Below are positions 1 through 7,398 of a stretch of DNA of 46,749 nucleotides, one piece after another. Source of the stretch: Pseudomonadota bacterium (lineage in GTDB: Bacteria; Pseudomonadota; Alphaproteobacteria; Acetobacterales; Acetobacteraceae); assembly GCA_021847995.1 (NCBI GenBank), contig JAJZNE010000081.1, forward strand, positions 1-46,749. The letters are read 5' to 3'. Below the pieces are notes generated by a model. It was not told the origin of the DNA. It saw only the letters and a list, made by a program, of their open reading frames with translations, and did not search any database. Position numbers and translations under genes: made by a program. Every line of letters starts with the position of its first letter. The first letter of the stretch is position 1.

Positions 1-28
1 ATTGCGTCGGGATACAGTCTGTGGGCAT
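1..28 (-). CDS. Transposase, first nine codons only (IS1380-like)
   Basis: Only ATG CCC ACA GAC TGT ATC CCG ACG CAA is visible, giving MPTDCIPTQ, before the frame leaves the window at position 1. The start is well supported by AGGAGG at a spacing of six nucleotides (TCCCCG). Many IS1380-family transposases begin with a similar short acidic, Cys-containing stretch ending in Gln, so that family is my best guess. Nothing of the catalytic domain is present. The start codon lies inside a strong hairpin, described separately. An ordinary host gene with a structured leader is the alternative. Confidence 0.45.
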
Positions 29-98
29 CGGGGACCTCCTCTGCTTCGCCGCAAGACTTTGTTGCAGAAGAACTTTCGCCGATTCAGAGCCCCGATGC
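25..98 (-). promoter_or_regulatory. Leader hairpin masking the transposase start
   Basis: GCATCGGGG at 25-33 is perfectly complementary to CCCCGATGC at 90-98. Stacked on it, CTCTG (39-43) pairs with CAGAG (85-89), giving 14 base pairs interrupted by one 5-nt bulge (34-38). On the minus-strand RNA the ATG lies in the stem and the Shine-Dalgarno lies across the bulge and flanking stem. Inner pairs GCAA/TTGC (51-54, 62-65) and CTTC/GAAG (44-47, 67-70) extend the fold. Several IS elements use such structures to block transposase translation from read-through transcripts. That role is inferred here. Confidence 0.5.
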
Positions 99-148
99 AC
101 CTATTCTCTGTGAGAAATGCGGGCTAGCCGCCAGCGCCCGGCCCGGCC

Positions 149-532
149 TCACTCCTCGCCGAGCGCGATCTCCACCCGCCGCGTCTCCTGCGGGTCGAGC
201 GCGTAGTCCACCGGGCCGAGCGCGCGGCGGCGGATGCGCTGCGGCGCGACGCCGTCGGCGACCAGGGTATCGCTGACGATCTGCGCACGCAGACGTGACA
301 GATCCTGATTGGCCTGGGCGCTGCCGACGGTGCTGGCGTAGCCGATCACCACCAGCGTCGCGTCACTGTGCTGCTGCGCCCAGTCGGCGGCGGACCGCAC
401 CGCGCGCAGCGCCGGTTCGTCGAGCCGCGCCGACCACGACTGGAAGAACACGACGATATGCGGCAGCGGCGGCGCCGCCTGCGCCGCGGCCGTGGCGACA
501 AGCAGGAAAAGCATCGGCGGCATCCGGCGCAT
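149..532 (-). CDS. Exported OmpA-like domain protein (copy 1)
   Basis: 127 residues. A short signal peptide (residues 1 to about 19, hydrophobic core MLFLLVATAAA, probable cleavage after AQA) precedes a single compact OmpA C-terminal-like domain. The helix/strand elements with NQDLSRLRAQIVSDTL and the closing RRVEIAL are typical of peptidoglycan-associating OmpA domains. It lacks a lipobox, so it is probably periplasmic and soluble. It is a close paralogue of the next gene upstream (605-1012), sharing IVSDTL.ADGVAP, LDPQETRRVEIALGE and most of the fold, so the pair is a tandem duplication. The canonical TD dipeptide of the peptidoglycan site is not evident (the region reads GYASTVGS), so binding is uncertain. 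GGGGAC lies just upstream of the ATG. Confidence 0.75.
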   Translation of the reverse strand: MRRMPPMLFLLVATAAAQAAPPLPHIVVFFQSWSARLDEPALRAVRSAADWAQQHSDATLVVIGYASTVGSAQANQDLSRLRAQIVSDTLVADGVAPQRIRRRALGPVDYALDPQETRRVEIALGEE

Positions 533-604
533 GGGCGTCCCCGTGATCGTTACCCTCCAGTCCTGCCCGCCTCTTGCGCCACCGTCAATCTTACCCGCCC
601 CGGC

Positions 605-1012
605 TCATTGCTCGCCGAGCGCGATCTCCACCCGCCGGGTCTCCTGCGGGTCGAGCCGGTAATCCACGGCGCCGAGGGAACGGCGATGGATGCGGGCCGG
701 TGCAACGCCGTCCGCGATCAGCGTGTCGCTGACGATCTCGGCCCGCAGACGGGCGATGTCCTTATTGCCCTGCGTCGTGCCGTCGCTGCTGGCGTAGCCG
801 ATCACCAGCAGTGGCGCATCGGGATGCTGTTTCGCCCAGTCGGCGGCCAGCCCGATCGACCGCTTCGCGGACTGATCGAGCTGCACCGAGAATGCCTCGA
901 AGAACACGACGACATGCGGTTCCTTGCCACCGATGCCAAGGGCAGCACAGGCACCGAGCAGGAGAGCGAGCAGCATTGTCGGCACAGCGGCCATTGCGGT
1001 TCGATAATGCAT
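605..1012 (-). CDS. OmpA-like lipoprotein (copy 2)
   Basis: 135 residues from the chosen ATG; an in-frame ATG at 1024 would add four. The N-terminus has a lipoprotein signal ending in a clear lipobox, LLGAC, so the mature protein should begin with a lipidated Cys. The rest is an OmpA-like domain with NKDIARLRAEIVSDTL and RRVEIAL. It is the membrane-anchored twin of the soluble copy at 149-532, and 72 bp separate them. It follows cydC by 77 bp on the same strand, so read-through from cydDC is possible. I chose the start with GGGG about seven bases upstream and the more compact signal peptide. Role: probably envelope or peptidoglycan tethering, inferred from the fold. Confidence 0.75.
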   Translation of the reverse strand: MHYRTAMAAVPTMLLALLLGACAALGIGGKEPHVVVFFEAFSVQLDQSAKRSIGLAADWAKQHPDAPLLVIGYASSDGTTQGNKDIARLRAEIVSDTLIADGVAPARIHRRSLGAVDYRLDPQETRRVEIALGEQ

Positions 1013-1089
1013 CGATGACCCCATTCCCCGGACTCATCGCACTGTCGTGCCCGTTGCGCCCCCGCTCCGTCAATCGCAATCCGCCTGCC

Positions 1090-2766
1090 CTACCCCGCCG
1101 CGGCAACCGCCCTTCCGGCCGAAAGCCGCCAGATGCGGTCCAGCCGCTCGACGCCGGTCAGCCGGTGCGCGATCAGCACCACGCTGCGCCCCTCGGCCAC
1201 CTCCCCCTCTGCCACCTCGTTGAGGGTGGCGAGGAAGGCGCGTTCGGTCTCCGCGTCGAGGCCGGCGCAGGGTTCGTCCAGGATCAGCACTGGCGCCGGC
1301 GACAGCAGCGCCCGCGCCAGCGCCAGCCGCCGCCCCTGCCCGCCCGACAGGCGCGCGCCCGATTCGCCCACCCAGGCATCGAGGCCGCCCGGCAATCCGC
1401 GCACCACCCCGTCGATCCGCGCCGCCTCCAGCGCCGTCCACAGCGCCGCCTCATCGGCGTCGGGCCGGGCGAGCAGCAGGTTGGCGCGGATCGTGTCGTC
1501 GAACAGATGCGTCGCCTGCGCCAGCCAGGCGATCCGCGCCCGCACCGCGGCGGCCGGCAGCTTCGCGAGGTCGGTGCCGCCGAGCAGCACCCGCCCGGCC
1601 TGCGGCGCCGCCACCTTCAGCGCCAGCGCCGCCAGCGTCGATTTGCCCGACCCGGATGGCCCGAGCAGCGCCACGCGGCTGCCCTGCGGCACCTCCAGCG
1701 TCAGGCCGTCAAACACCGGCGGGCGGTCCGGCGCCCAGGTGAAATGCACCCCCTCGAACCGCAGGGCGCTGCCCGCCGGCAGTGCTGCCGGCAGTGCCGG
1801 ATCGGCAACCGGCACCGGCCCTTCCGCCGCCTCCAGCACCCGCCGCGCCGCCGCCGAGGCCTGGCCGGCGGCGACCCCGGCGCGGGGCAGCAGCGCCACC
1901 GATTCGAAGGCGGCGACGGCGAGGAACAGCAGCGTGGCCGCGGCCAGCGGATGCGCGGCAGCCCCGCCCAGCACCACCAGCAGCGCCGCCTGTGCGCACA
2001 GCAGCGACGCCGCCCCCGCCCAGGCGGCGCGCGCGGCCAGTTCGTGCTGCGCCGCCAGCAGCGCCCCTTCCCGCGCCTGCACCGCGGCCAGCATCCGCCC
2101 CTCGGCGGCGAACACCCGCACTTCGCGCAACCCGCGCAGGGCATCCAGGCTGGCGATGCGCAGATCGGACGCGGCCATGGTCAGCCGGGTGCCGAGCGCG
2201 GCGGCGGTGCGCGCGGCCCACAGCGGCAGGGCGAAGGCCGCGGCGGCGAACAGCAGCGCGAGCGCGAACGCCATCCCGGAGGACACGAGTCCCGCCGCCA
2301 CGAACAGCACCGGCAGCAGCAGCACCGCCCCCGCCAGCGGCAGGATCACCCGGAGATAGAGGCCGTCCAGCGCCTCCACGTCGCCCACCAGCCGCGCCAG
2401 CACATCGCCGGCATGGCGCAGGCCGAGGCCGCCGGCGCTGCGCCGCGCCAGTCCGCGGAAGAACCAGACGCGCATGTCGGCCAGCGCGCGGAACAGGGCA
2501 TCATGCGCGACCAGGCGTTCGAGATAGCGCAGCACCACCCGCAGCGGGCCGAGCACGCGCAGCAGCAGCGGTGCGGCCAGCACGGCGCCGCCCAGGACTG
2601 CGCCGCCCAGGACTGCGCCGCCCGGCATCCCGGCGACCAGGGTGCCGGAGGCGGCCATCAGCGCGACCCCCGCCGCCAGCGCCGCCAGCGACACCAGCAG
2701 GCCGAACCCGAGTGCCGCCGCGCGCCCGCGCCACAGCACGAGGATGCGCAGCAGCGGCGCGATCAT
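1090..2766 (-). CDS. cydC: Thiol reductant ABC exporter subunit CydC
   Basis: 558 residues. A membrane domain (about residues 1-315) is fused to an ABC ATPase (about 330-555). The Walker A LLGPSGSGKST, the signature LSGGQGRRLALARAL and the Walker B VLILDEPCAGLD are all present. With CydD it forms the inner-membrane heterodimer that exports cysteine/glutathione and is needed for cytochrome bd assembly. Its start overlaps the cydD stop by 4 nt (ATGA), indicating translational coupling. No cydAB genes are in the window. Membrane helix region 2 contains the in-frame 15-bp repeat giving GGAVL three times. Near its C-terminus it has a small internal duplication, EVAEGEVAEG. Assignment to CydC rather than another ABC exporter rests on pairing, order and length. 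Confidence 0.88.
   Translation of the reverse strand: MIAPLLRILVLWRGRAAALGFGLLVSLAALAAGVALMAASGTLVAGMPGGAVLGGAVLGGAVLAAPLLLRVLGPLRVVLRYLERLVAHDALFRALADMRVWFFRGLARRSAGGLGLRHAGDVLARLVGDVEALDGLYLRVILPLAGAVLLLPVLFVAAGLVSSGMAFALALLFAAAAFALPLWAARTAAALGTRLTMAASDLRIASLDALRGLREVRVFAAEGRMLAAVQAREGALLAAQHELAARAAWAGAASLLCAQAALLVVLGGAAAHPLAAATLLFLAVAAFESVALLPRAGVAAGQASAAARRVLEAAEGPVPVADPALPAALPAGSALRFEGVHFTWAPDRPPVFDGLTLEVPQGSRVALLGPSGSGKSTLAALALKVAAPQAGRVLLGGTDLAKLPAAAVRARIAWLAQATHLFDDTIRANLLLARPDADEAALWTALEAARIDGVVRGLPGGLDAWVGESGARLSGGQGRRLALARALLSPAPVLILDEPCAGLDAETERAFLATLNEVAEGEVAEGRSVVLIAHRLTGVERLDRIWRLSAGRAVAAAG
2585..2623 (-). repeat. 15-bp in-frame tandem repeat in cydC
   Basis: Two perfect copies of GCGCCGCCCAGGACT (2585-2599, 2600-2614) plus the first nine bases of a third (2615-2623). 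On the coding strand this gives GGAVL three times inside a transmembrane segment, lengthening it in steps of five residues without a frameshift. Confidence 0.9.
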
Positions 2767-4424
2767 GCCACCCCCCGTTCCGGCACCGCCCGACCGTCGC
2801 GCAGATCGAGCCGGCGTCCGCCGAAGGCGTGGGCGGCGGCGGCATGGCTCGCCAGGATCACGGTGCGCCCCAGCGTCAGCCGCCGCAGGCTGTCCAGCAC
2901 CTCCGCCTCGGTCGCCGGGTCGAGATGGGCGGTCGGCTCATCGAGCAGCAGCAGCGGCGCGTTCTTCAGGAAGGCGCGCGCGATCGCCACCCGCTGGCCC
3001 TGTCCGCCGGAAAGCCCGTAGCCGCCCTCGCCGATCACGGTGTCGAGACCCTGCGGCAGGGCGGCGGCGAAGCCGTCGATGCGGGCGGCGCGCACCGCCT
3101 CCGCCACCTCGGCGTCGCTCGCCTCGGGACGCGCGAAGCGGATGTTGTCGCGGATGGTGCCGGCGAACAGCATCGGCCGCTGGCCGATCCAGGCGGTCAG
3201 CCGCGCCAGCGCCTGCGGCACCAGGGTCGCGATGTCGGCCCCGTTCAGTGTCACCCGCCCCGACTCCGGCCGGACGAAACCGAGCAGGATCTCGATCACC
3301 GTCGATTTGCCGGCGCCCGACGGCCCGGCGAGGATCAGGGTCTCGCCGGCCGGCACGCGGAAGCTCAGATGGTCGAGCGCCCGGCCGCGCGCCGGATCCC
3401 AGGTGAAGGACACGTCCTCGAACGCCACCGCGACGCCGCGGGCGGCGACGGTGCGCACCGGCAGGGACGGCGCCTCCGCCGGCGCCGGCGGCAGGGCGGC
3501 GAGCGGTCCGGCGGCGGCGTGGGCCTGGAAGCGGTCCTGATAGGCCAGCGCGAAGCTGCGCAGCGGGGCGAAGAACTCCGCCACCAGCAGCAGCCCGAAC
3601 AGCGCCGTGCCCGGCGGGGCGCCACCGGCGGCGGCGCGCAGCGCCAGCAGCACGAGCGCCAGCGCGGCGGCGAGATCGAGGGCGGCGGAGGACAGGAAGG
3701 CGACGCGCAGCACCCGCAGCGTGCGCCGGCGCAGCTCGTCGGCGGCGCGGCCCAGCGCCTGTGCCTCCGCCTCCGCCCGGCCGTGCATGACGATGGTGGC
3801 GATGCCGCGCACACGGTCGAGGAAGCGGACCTGGAGATGCGCCATCGCCGCGAACTGGCGCCGGGCCGCGGCAGCGGCGCCGAGGCCCGACAGCGCCATC
3901 GCCACCGGCACCAGCAGCCCGCACAGCGCCAGCACCGCCGCCGCACCCGGATCGCGCGCGGCGAGCGCCAGGGCGACCAGCAGCGGCCCGGCGACGGCGT
4001 GCAGGCTGGCCGGCAGGTAGCGGCCGAAGAACCCGTCCAGCGCCTCGATCCGGTCCACCACGAGCGCGGCGAGGTCGCCGCTGTGCCGTTCCCGCAGCAC
4101 CGCGGGGCCGGCGCCGAGCAGGCGGTGCAGGGCATCGGTGCGCAGCCGCCGCCGTGCGGCGGCCCCCGCCGCCGCCGCCGCGCGGTCGGCCAGCACCAGC
4201 ATTGCGGCACGGACCACGGCGACGACGGCACAGCCGGCGAGCAGCCCGCCGCGCCATCCCTGCCCTTCCAGCGCCGCCGTCAGCACGCCGGCCATGCACC
4301 ACGCCTGCCCGATCGTGGCCAGCGTGCCGCCGAGCAGCGGCCACAGCGCACGCCGCGCCATTCCGCCCCCCTGGCGCGTCTGCCGCCGCAGCCAGGATTT
4401 CGCGTCACCCTGCATCGCGTCCAT
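2763..4424 (-). CDS. cydD: Thiol reductant ABC exporter subunit CydD
   Basis: 553 residues with a six-helix membrane domain (about 25-310) and an ABC ATPase domain (about 335-550). Walker A LAGPSGAGKST, signature GLSGGQGQRVAIARAF and Walker B LLLLDEPTAHLD are intact. The first residues, AKSWLRRQ followed by a basic turn and a long hydrophobic helix with IGQAWCMA, match the usual CydD N-terminus, which supports the ATG at 4424 over the internal ATG after GGG. It is the first gene of the cydD-cydC unit and partners with CydC in the inner membrane. It follows the sensor kinase gene by 61 bp on the same strand. No FNR-type site (TTGAT-N4-ATCAA) is visible in that gap, which is unusual for an oxygen-linked operon. 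Confidence 0.88.
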   Translation of the reverse strand: MDAMQGDAKSWLRRQTRQGGGMARRALWPLLGGTLATIGQAWCMAGVLTAALEGQGWRGGLLAGCAVVAVVRAAMLVLADRAAAAAGAAARRRLRTDALHRLLGAGPAVLRERHSGDLAALVVDRIEALDGFFGRYLPASLHAVAGPLLVALALAARDPGAAAVLALCGLLVPVAMALSGLGAAAAARRQFAAMAHLQVRFLDRVRGIATIVMHGRAEAEAQALGRAADELRRRTLRVLRVAFLSSAALDLAAALALVLLALRAAAGGAPPGTALFGLLLVAEFFAPLRSFALAYQDRFQAHAAAGPLAALPPAPAEAPSLPVRTVAARGVAVAFEDVSFTWDPARGRALDHLSFRVPAGETLILAGPSGAGKSTVIEILLGFVRPESGRVTLNGADIATLVPQALARLTAWIGQRPMLFAGTIRDNIRFARPEASDAEVAEAVRAARIDGFAAALPQGLDTVIGEGGYGLSGGQGQRVAIARAFLKNAPLLLLDEPTAHLDPATEAEVLDSLRRLTLGRTVILASHAAAAHAFGGRRLDLRDGRAVPERGVA

Positions 4425-4485
4425 CGGGCCGGGGATTTAGCGCATTCGCCGCGCTTTGACAGGGCCACCGCGCGGCCCCGGCCCC

Positions 4486-6168
4486 TCAGCCCGCCTCCGG
4501 CGGCGGGCGGGCGCGGTGCAGGTCGAGATCGAGGGCATAGCGCGTGCCGCCGTTCTGCGTCACCTCCAGCGTGCCGCCGAGCTGGCGGGCGAACCCCTCG
4601 ATCAGATGCATGCCGATGCCGTCGCGCCAGCCCGACTCGCTCTGCCCCGGGCCGCTCGGAATGCCGACGCCGTCATCCTCGATGACCAGCCGCGCACGGG
4701 AGCCGGTGGTGGTCAGGGCGACGCGAATATGCCCGCTGCGCCCGTCGGGGAAGGCGTATTTGGCGGCGTTGCTGACCACCTCCGTCACGATCAGCGCCAT
4801 CGGCACCGCCTGATCGGAACTGATCTGCAACGCCGGCGCCTCGATGCTGAGCCGGATGCGCCCGTCCGGCGTCTCGCCCAGCGCCGCCAGCAACTGGTCG
4901 CACAGCTCATTGAGGAAGCTACGCATGTTCAGCGTGTGCAGGTCGCCGTGGGCGTAGAGATGGCGGTGCAGGGTGGCGAGCGCGCGGATGCGGTCGCGCG
5001 CCGCCGTGAATTCCCGCCGCGCTTCCGGCTGGCGGATGCGGCTCGCCTGAAGATTGAGCAGCGAGGCGACGATCTGAAGGTTGTTCTTCACCCGATGGTG
5101 GATTTCCTGCATCAGCAGTTCCTGTTCCGCCGCCGCGCGCTGCAATTGCCGCTCCCGCTCCAGCAGGGCCCCGGTCGCTTCGGCGAAGCTGCCGGCGAGC
5201 TGGCGCAGTTCCGCCGGCACGCCCCGCCCGCTGCCGGGATCGAACGGCGCGCCGCCGCGCCAGGCGAGCACCGCCGCGGTCAGGCCCTTGATCGGCACCA
5301 CCAGCATCATGTTGGCACCGACCGCGACCGCGGCCAGTCCGGCACCGAGCAGCAGCACCAGCCCGGCGACCCGCCGCCGCAAAGCCCGCTGCGCCACCGC
5401 CAGATCGCCAGTGGCATCGGTGGCGACCAGCAGCCGGAGGCGGCCGTCCAGCTGGGCAAGGGCGAAGGCGGAGGGCGTGCCGTCGGCGGCGGGCGCGACC
5501 ACGACCCCTTCCTGCGACGCCAGCAGGCCGGCGAGGTCGCGCGGCGCCGGCAGCGCACCGCCGCCCGGCGCCCCGAGCGGCAACAGCCGCCCCCGGCTAT
5601 CCACCAGCCAGGCGGTGCCGACCGGCGGCATCAGGTTGCCGAGCAACGCCGGCGCGGCCAGGACGGCCACGACGGCACCAGCGAACCCCGCCGGCCCGCG
5701 GCGCGCCGTGGCCACCTCCAGCGTTCCCGCCGGCCCGTCGATCGCCTCGGCGACGTGCAGCCCGAGCATGCGCATCGCGCCTGCCGCCTGCGCAGCCGCC
5801 GGGGCATCCTGTTCCGGACCGGAGGCACAGCGCAGCCGCCCGTCGGCATCGACGACGAGCAGGCTGGCGAGCCAGCCCGGCACGCCCCCGCGGGCGCGTG
5901 CCAGGGCGCGTCCGCAGGTCGGCAGATCGCGCTGCGTGACATCGGGATCGATGGCGATGGAGCCGAGCAGCCGGCGGGTGCCGTCCAGCACCGTGCCGAC
6001 CCGCGCCGCCGCCGCCGCCCGCACCGCGACCGCCCGTTCCATCGCCGCGCCGGCGACCACCTGCGCGTTCTGCAGGATGATGACGAGCGCCAGCAGCAGC
6101 AGCGGCACCGCGGCCACCAGCAGCAGCAGCGCCACCCGCCCGCGCACGCCATCGACGCGCCGTCCCAC
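4486..6168 (-). CDS. Membrane sensor histidine kinase, HisKA_2 type (GSR-linked)
   Basis: 560 residues from a GTG start (6168). A first transmembrane helix (about 9-33) and a second (about 266-290) flank an extracytoplasmic sensor region, followed by a HAMP-like linker. The dimerisation domain has EIHHRVKNNLQIVASLLNLQ, with His358 (the second His) as the likely phospho-acceptor. The ATPase domain has N (VSNAAKYAFP), DDGVGIP and GIGMHLI boxes. HisKA_2/HWE kinases feed the PhyR-NepR-EcfG cascade in alphaproteobacteria, and its position directly downstream of nepR makes it a strong candidate PhyR kinase. The stimulus cannot be read from sequence. A candidate EcfG-type promoter lies upstream within nepR. 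GGACGG precedes the GTG. Confidence 0.85.
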   Translation of the reverse strand: MGRRVDGVRGRVALLLLVAAVPLLLLALVIILQNAQVVAGAAMERAVAVRAAAAARVGTVLDGTRRLLGSIAIDPDVTQRDLPTCGRALARARGGVPGWLASLLVVDADGRLRCASGPEQDAPAAAQAAGAMRMLGLHVAEAIDGPAGTLEVATARRGPAGFAGAVVAVLAAPALLGNLMPPVGTAWLVDSRGRLLPLGAPGGGALPAPRDLAGLLASQEGVVVAPAADGTPSAFALAQLDGRLRLLVATDATGDLAVAQRALRRRVAGLVLLLGAGLAAVAVGANMMLVVPIKGLTAAVLAWRGGAPFDPGSGRGVPAELRQLAGSFAEATGALLERERQLQRAAAEQELLMQEIHHRVKNNLQIVASLLNLQASRIRQPEARREFTAARDRIRALATLHRHLYAHGDLHTLNMRSFLNELCDQLLAALGETPDGRIRLSIEAPALQISSDQAVPMALIVTEVVSNAAKYAFPDGRSGHIRVALTTTGSRARLVIEDDGVGIPSGPGQSESGWRDGIGMHLIEGFARQLGGTLEVTQNGGTRYALDLDLHRARPPPEAG

Positions 6169-6262
6169 CAGCCGTCCGCGCAGGAGCCGCCAGCGGCACC
6201 GGGGCCGCGGACCGGCCTGGTCCCCGCGATCCGCCCTCAGCCGGGACGACCGACAGGCAGGA

Positions 6263-6463
6263 TCATTTGCCGCGATCCTGCTCGATCAGCCGCAACAACT
6301 CCTCGGGGATCGGTTCCTTCGCCACCTGGTCGTAAAGCTGATGCAGGCTGCGCTGCAACCAGAGGTCGAAGGCCGCGTCCGACGCGCCCTCCTCCCGCCG
6401 CGCCGGCCGGGGAGACGCCATCAACGGGGGCTGCTTGGGGCGCGACATCACAAGGTGCTTCAT
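6263..6463 (-). CDS. nepR: Anti-sigma factor NepR
   Basis: 66 residues starting at the ATG preceded by AGGTGAG. A disordered, basic, Pro-rich N-terminus precedes the conserved helical segment LHQLYDQVAKEPIPEELLRL, the hallmark by which NepR proteins bind either EcfG or phosphorylated PhyR. In the unstressed cell NepR sequesters EcfG. PhyR, through its sigma-like domain, titrates NepR away on stress. Here the gene lies 72 bp downstream of ecfG, the reverse of the commoner nepR-ecfG order. The family is short and diverged, but the central motif and the context make the call secure. Confidence 0.9.
   Translation of the reverse strand: MKHLVMSRPKQPPLMASPRPARREEGASDAAFDLWLQRSLHQLYDQVAKEPIPEELLRLIEQDRGK
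6290..6317 (-). promoter_or_regulatory. Candidate EcfG-type promoter for the sensor kinase gene
   Basis: On the minus strand GGAAC (6317-6313), a 16-nt spacer and GTTG (6296-6293) match the EcfG consensus GGAAC-N16/17-GTT. It lies in the 3' part of nepR, about 125 nt upstream of the kinase GTG. The bases also encode NepR residues, so the match could be coincidental. Confidence 0.3.
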
Positions 6464-6535
6464 GCTCACCTGGCCCGGAGCGGCAGCGACAACGACGCCT
6501 TGGCCGCGCCACACATCAAACCTCGTCCGACCGGA

Positions 6536-7147
6536 CTATAACGCCGATGACATCTGCCGGCCAGCATTTCCCGCAGGGCGGGAGGATGCCGCGGACAGAG
6601 CGGCGGGCGCCGCCGGCCGCTCCGCCGCGGCATGGCGTGCCGGCGCCTCCGCCGCCACCTCCGGCCGTTCGCCGAGCAGCCACGCTTCGAGCTGGCGGCG
6701 GGCGCGGAAGACGCGGCTTTTCGCGGTGCCGACGGCGCAGCCCGTCGCCTCGGCCAGCGCCTCGTAGCTCAGGCCGTTCAGCACCACCATCACCAGCGCC
6801 TCGCGCTGGTCGGACGGCAGGCGCGCCATCGCCCGCGCCAGCTCCTTGAGCGCCAGCCGATCCTCGTGCGGGGCTTCGCTGGCGAAGGCGGAGGACGGAA
6901 TATCCTCGATATCGGTCGTGTCGCGCCGCTTGCGCAGATTGGAGATGAAGCGGTTGCGCAGGATGCGGTGCATCCATGCCGCAAAGTTGGTGCCGGGGAT
7001 GAAGCTGTCCTGCGCCGACAGCGCATTGCACACCGCATCCTGCACCAGATCCTCGGCACTGGCCCGGTTGCGCGTCAGCGCCAGTGCCTGCACCCGCAGG
7101 CGTGGCAGAATGGCAATCACCTGGTCATGAAAGATCGTGTCGCTCAC
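6536..7147 (-). CDS. ecfG: RNA polymerase ECF sigma factor EcfG
   Basis: 203 residues. Sigma region 2 includes AEDLVQDAVCNAL, WMHRILRNRFIS and a basic tail. Region 4 includes LPSDQREALVMVVLNGLSYEALAEATGCAVGTAKSRVFRAR. These features place it in the ECF15/EcfG group, which transcribes general stress genes from GGAAC/GTT promoters. I chose the GTG at 7147 (giving (M)SDTIFHDQ, the usual EcfG N-terminus) because GGAG lies six bases upstream. The in-frame ATG at 7180 lacks a ribosome site. After region 4 there is an Ala/Pro-rich tail of about 45 residues not seen in compact EcfG proteins. It is followed by nepR. Confidence 0.88.
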   Translation of the reverse strand: MSDTIFHDQVIAILPRLRVQALALTRNRASAEDLVQDAVCNALSAQDSFIPGTNFAAWMHRILRNRFISNLRKRRDTTDIEDIPSSAFASEAPHEDRLALKELARAMARLPSDQREALVMVVLNGLSYEALAEATGCAVGTAKSRVFRARRQLEAWLLGERPEVAAEAPARHAAAERPAAPAALSAASSRPAGNAGRQMSSAL

Positions 7148-7198
7148 CTTGCACTCCGGCTGCAGCCTGATGACCTTCAATCAATGAGTGAACGCTGT

Positions 7199-7216
7199 GC
7201 GGGGTTGCATCCCCGC
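7199..7216. terminator. Perfect 6-bp hairpin between the two sigma genes
   Basis: GCGGGG-TTGCAT-CCCCGC is a perfect stem with a six-base loop between the second EcfG gene (ends 7399, minus) and ecfG (starts 7147). It lacks a T-tract, so it could be a weak terminator, an RNA stabiliser or a leader structure of ecfG. The rest of 7148-7398 holds no gene or promoter I can support. Confidence 0.35.
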
Positions 7217-7398
7217 GCTCACGAATGCGCGATGTCGTGCCGTGGTGCGTTGCGGCGCGGGCGGCGAGGTGCGATGCAACGGGGACGGTCATGAACAGGC
7301 ACCAGGCAAAAGCTGCGGCGGCCCTTCAGGCCTGTACAGCAGGCGGCCTGGGCATGTCCGCCGCCCTGGCTGCGCCCCGCGCGCCGGCCGCGTGGCGC

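Larger units (their letters stand above)
1..127 (-). mobile_element. End of an insertion sequence (IS1380-like), cut by the window edge
   Basis: This stretch is less GC-rich than everything after it. On the minus strand it carries a strong Shine-Dalgarno (AGGAGG, complement of 35-40) followed by an ATG at 28-26 whose frame runs off the window. The leader contains TCTGCAACAAAGTC, a type of sequence common near IS ends. The boundary with host DNA is set provisionally near CTAG at 124-127, just before the OmpA-like gene. Assignment to IS1380 rests on the first nine transposase residues and the leader style, from memory of the family. The terminal repeat and target duplication cannot be verified because the other end is outside the window. 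Confidence 0.45.

Noticed and set aside
25..98. A tRNA, SRP RNA or other housekeeping RNA
   Set aside because: The stem is strong but no tRNA or SRP consensus elements fit. A transposase leader explains the Shine-Dalgarno and ATG inside the stem.
811..4685. Long plus-strand frames opposite cydC and cydD
   Set aside because: Pro/Arg/Ala-rich translations without motifs, opposite clear ABC transporter genes.
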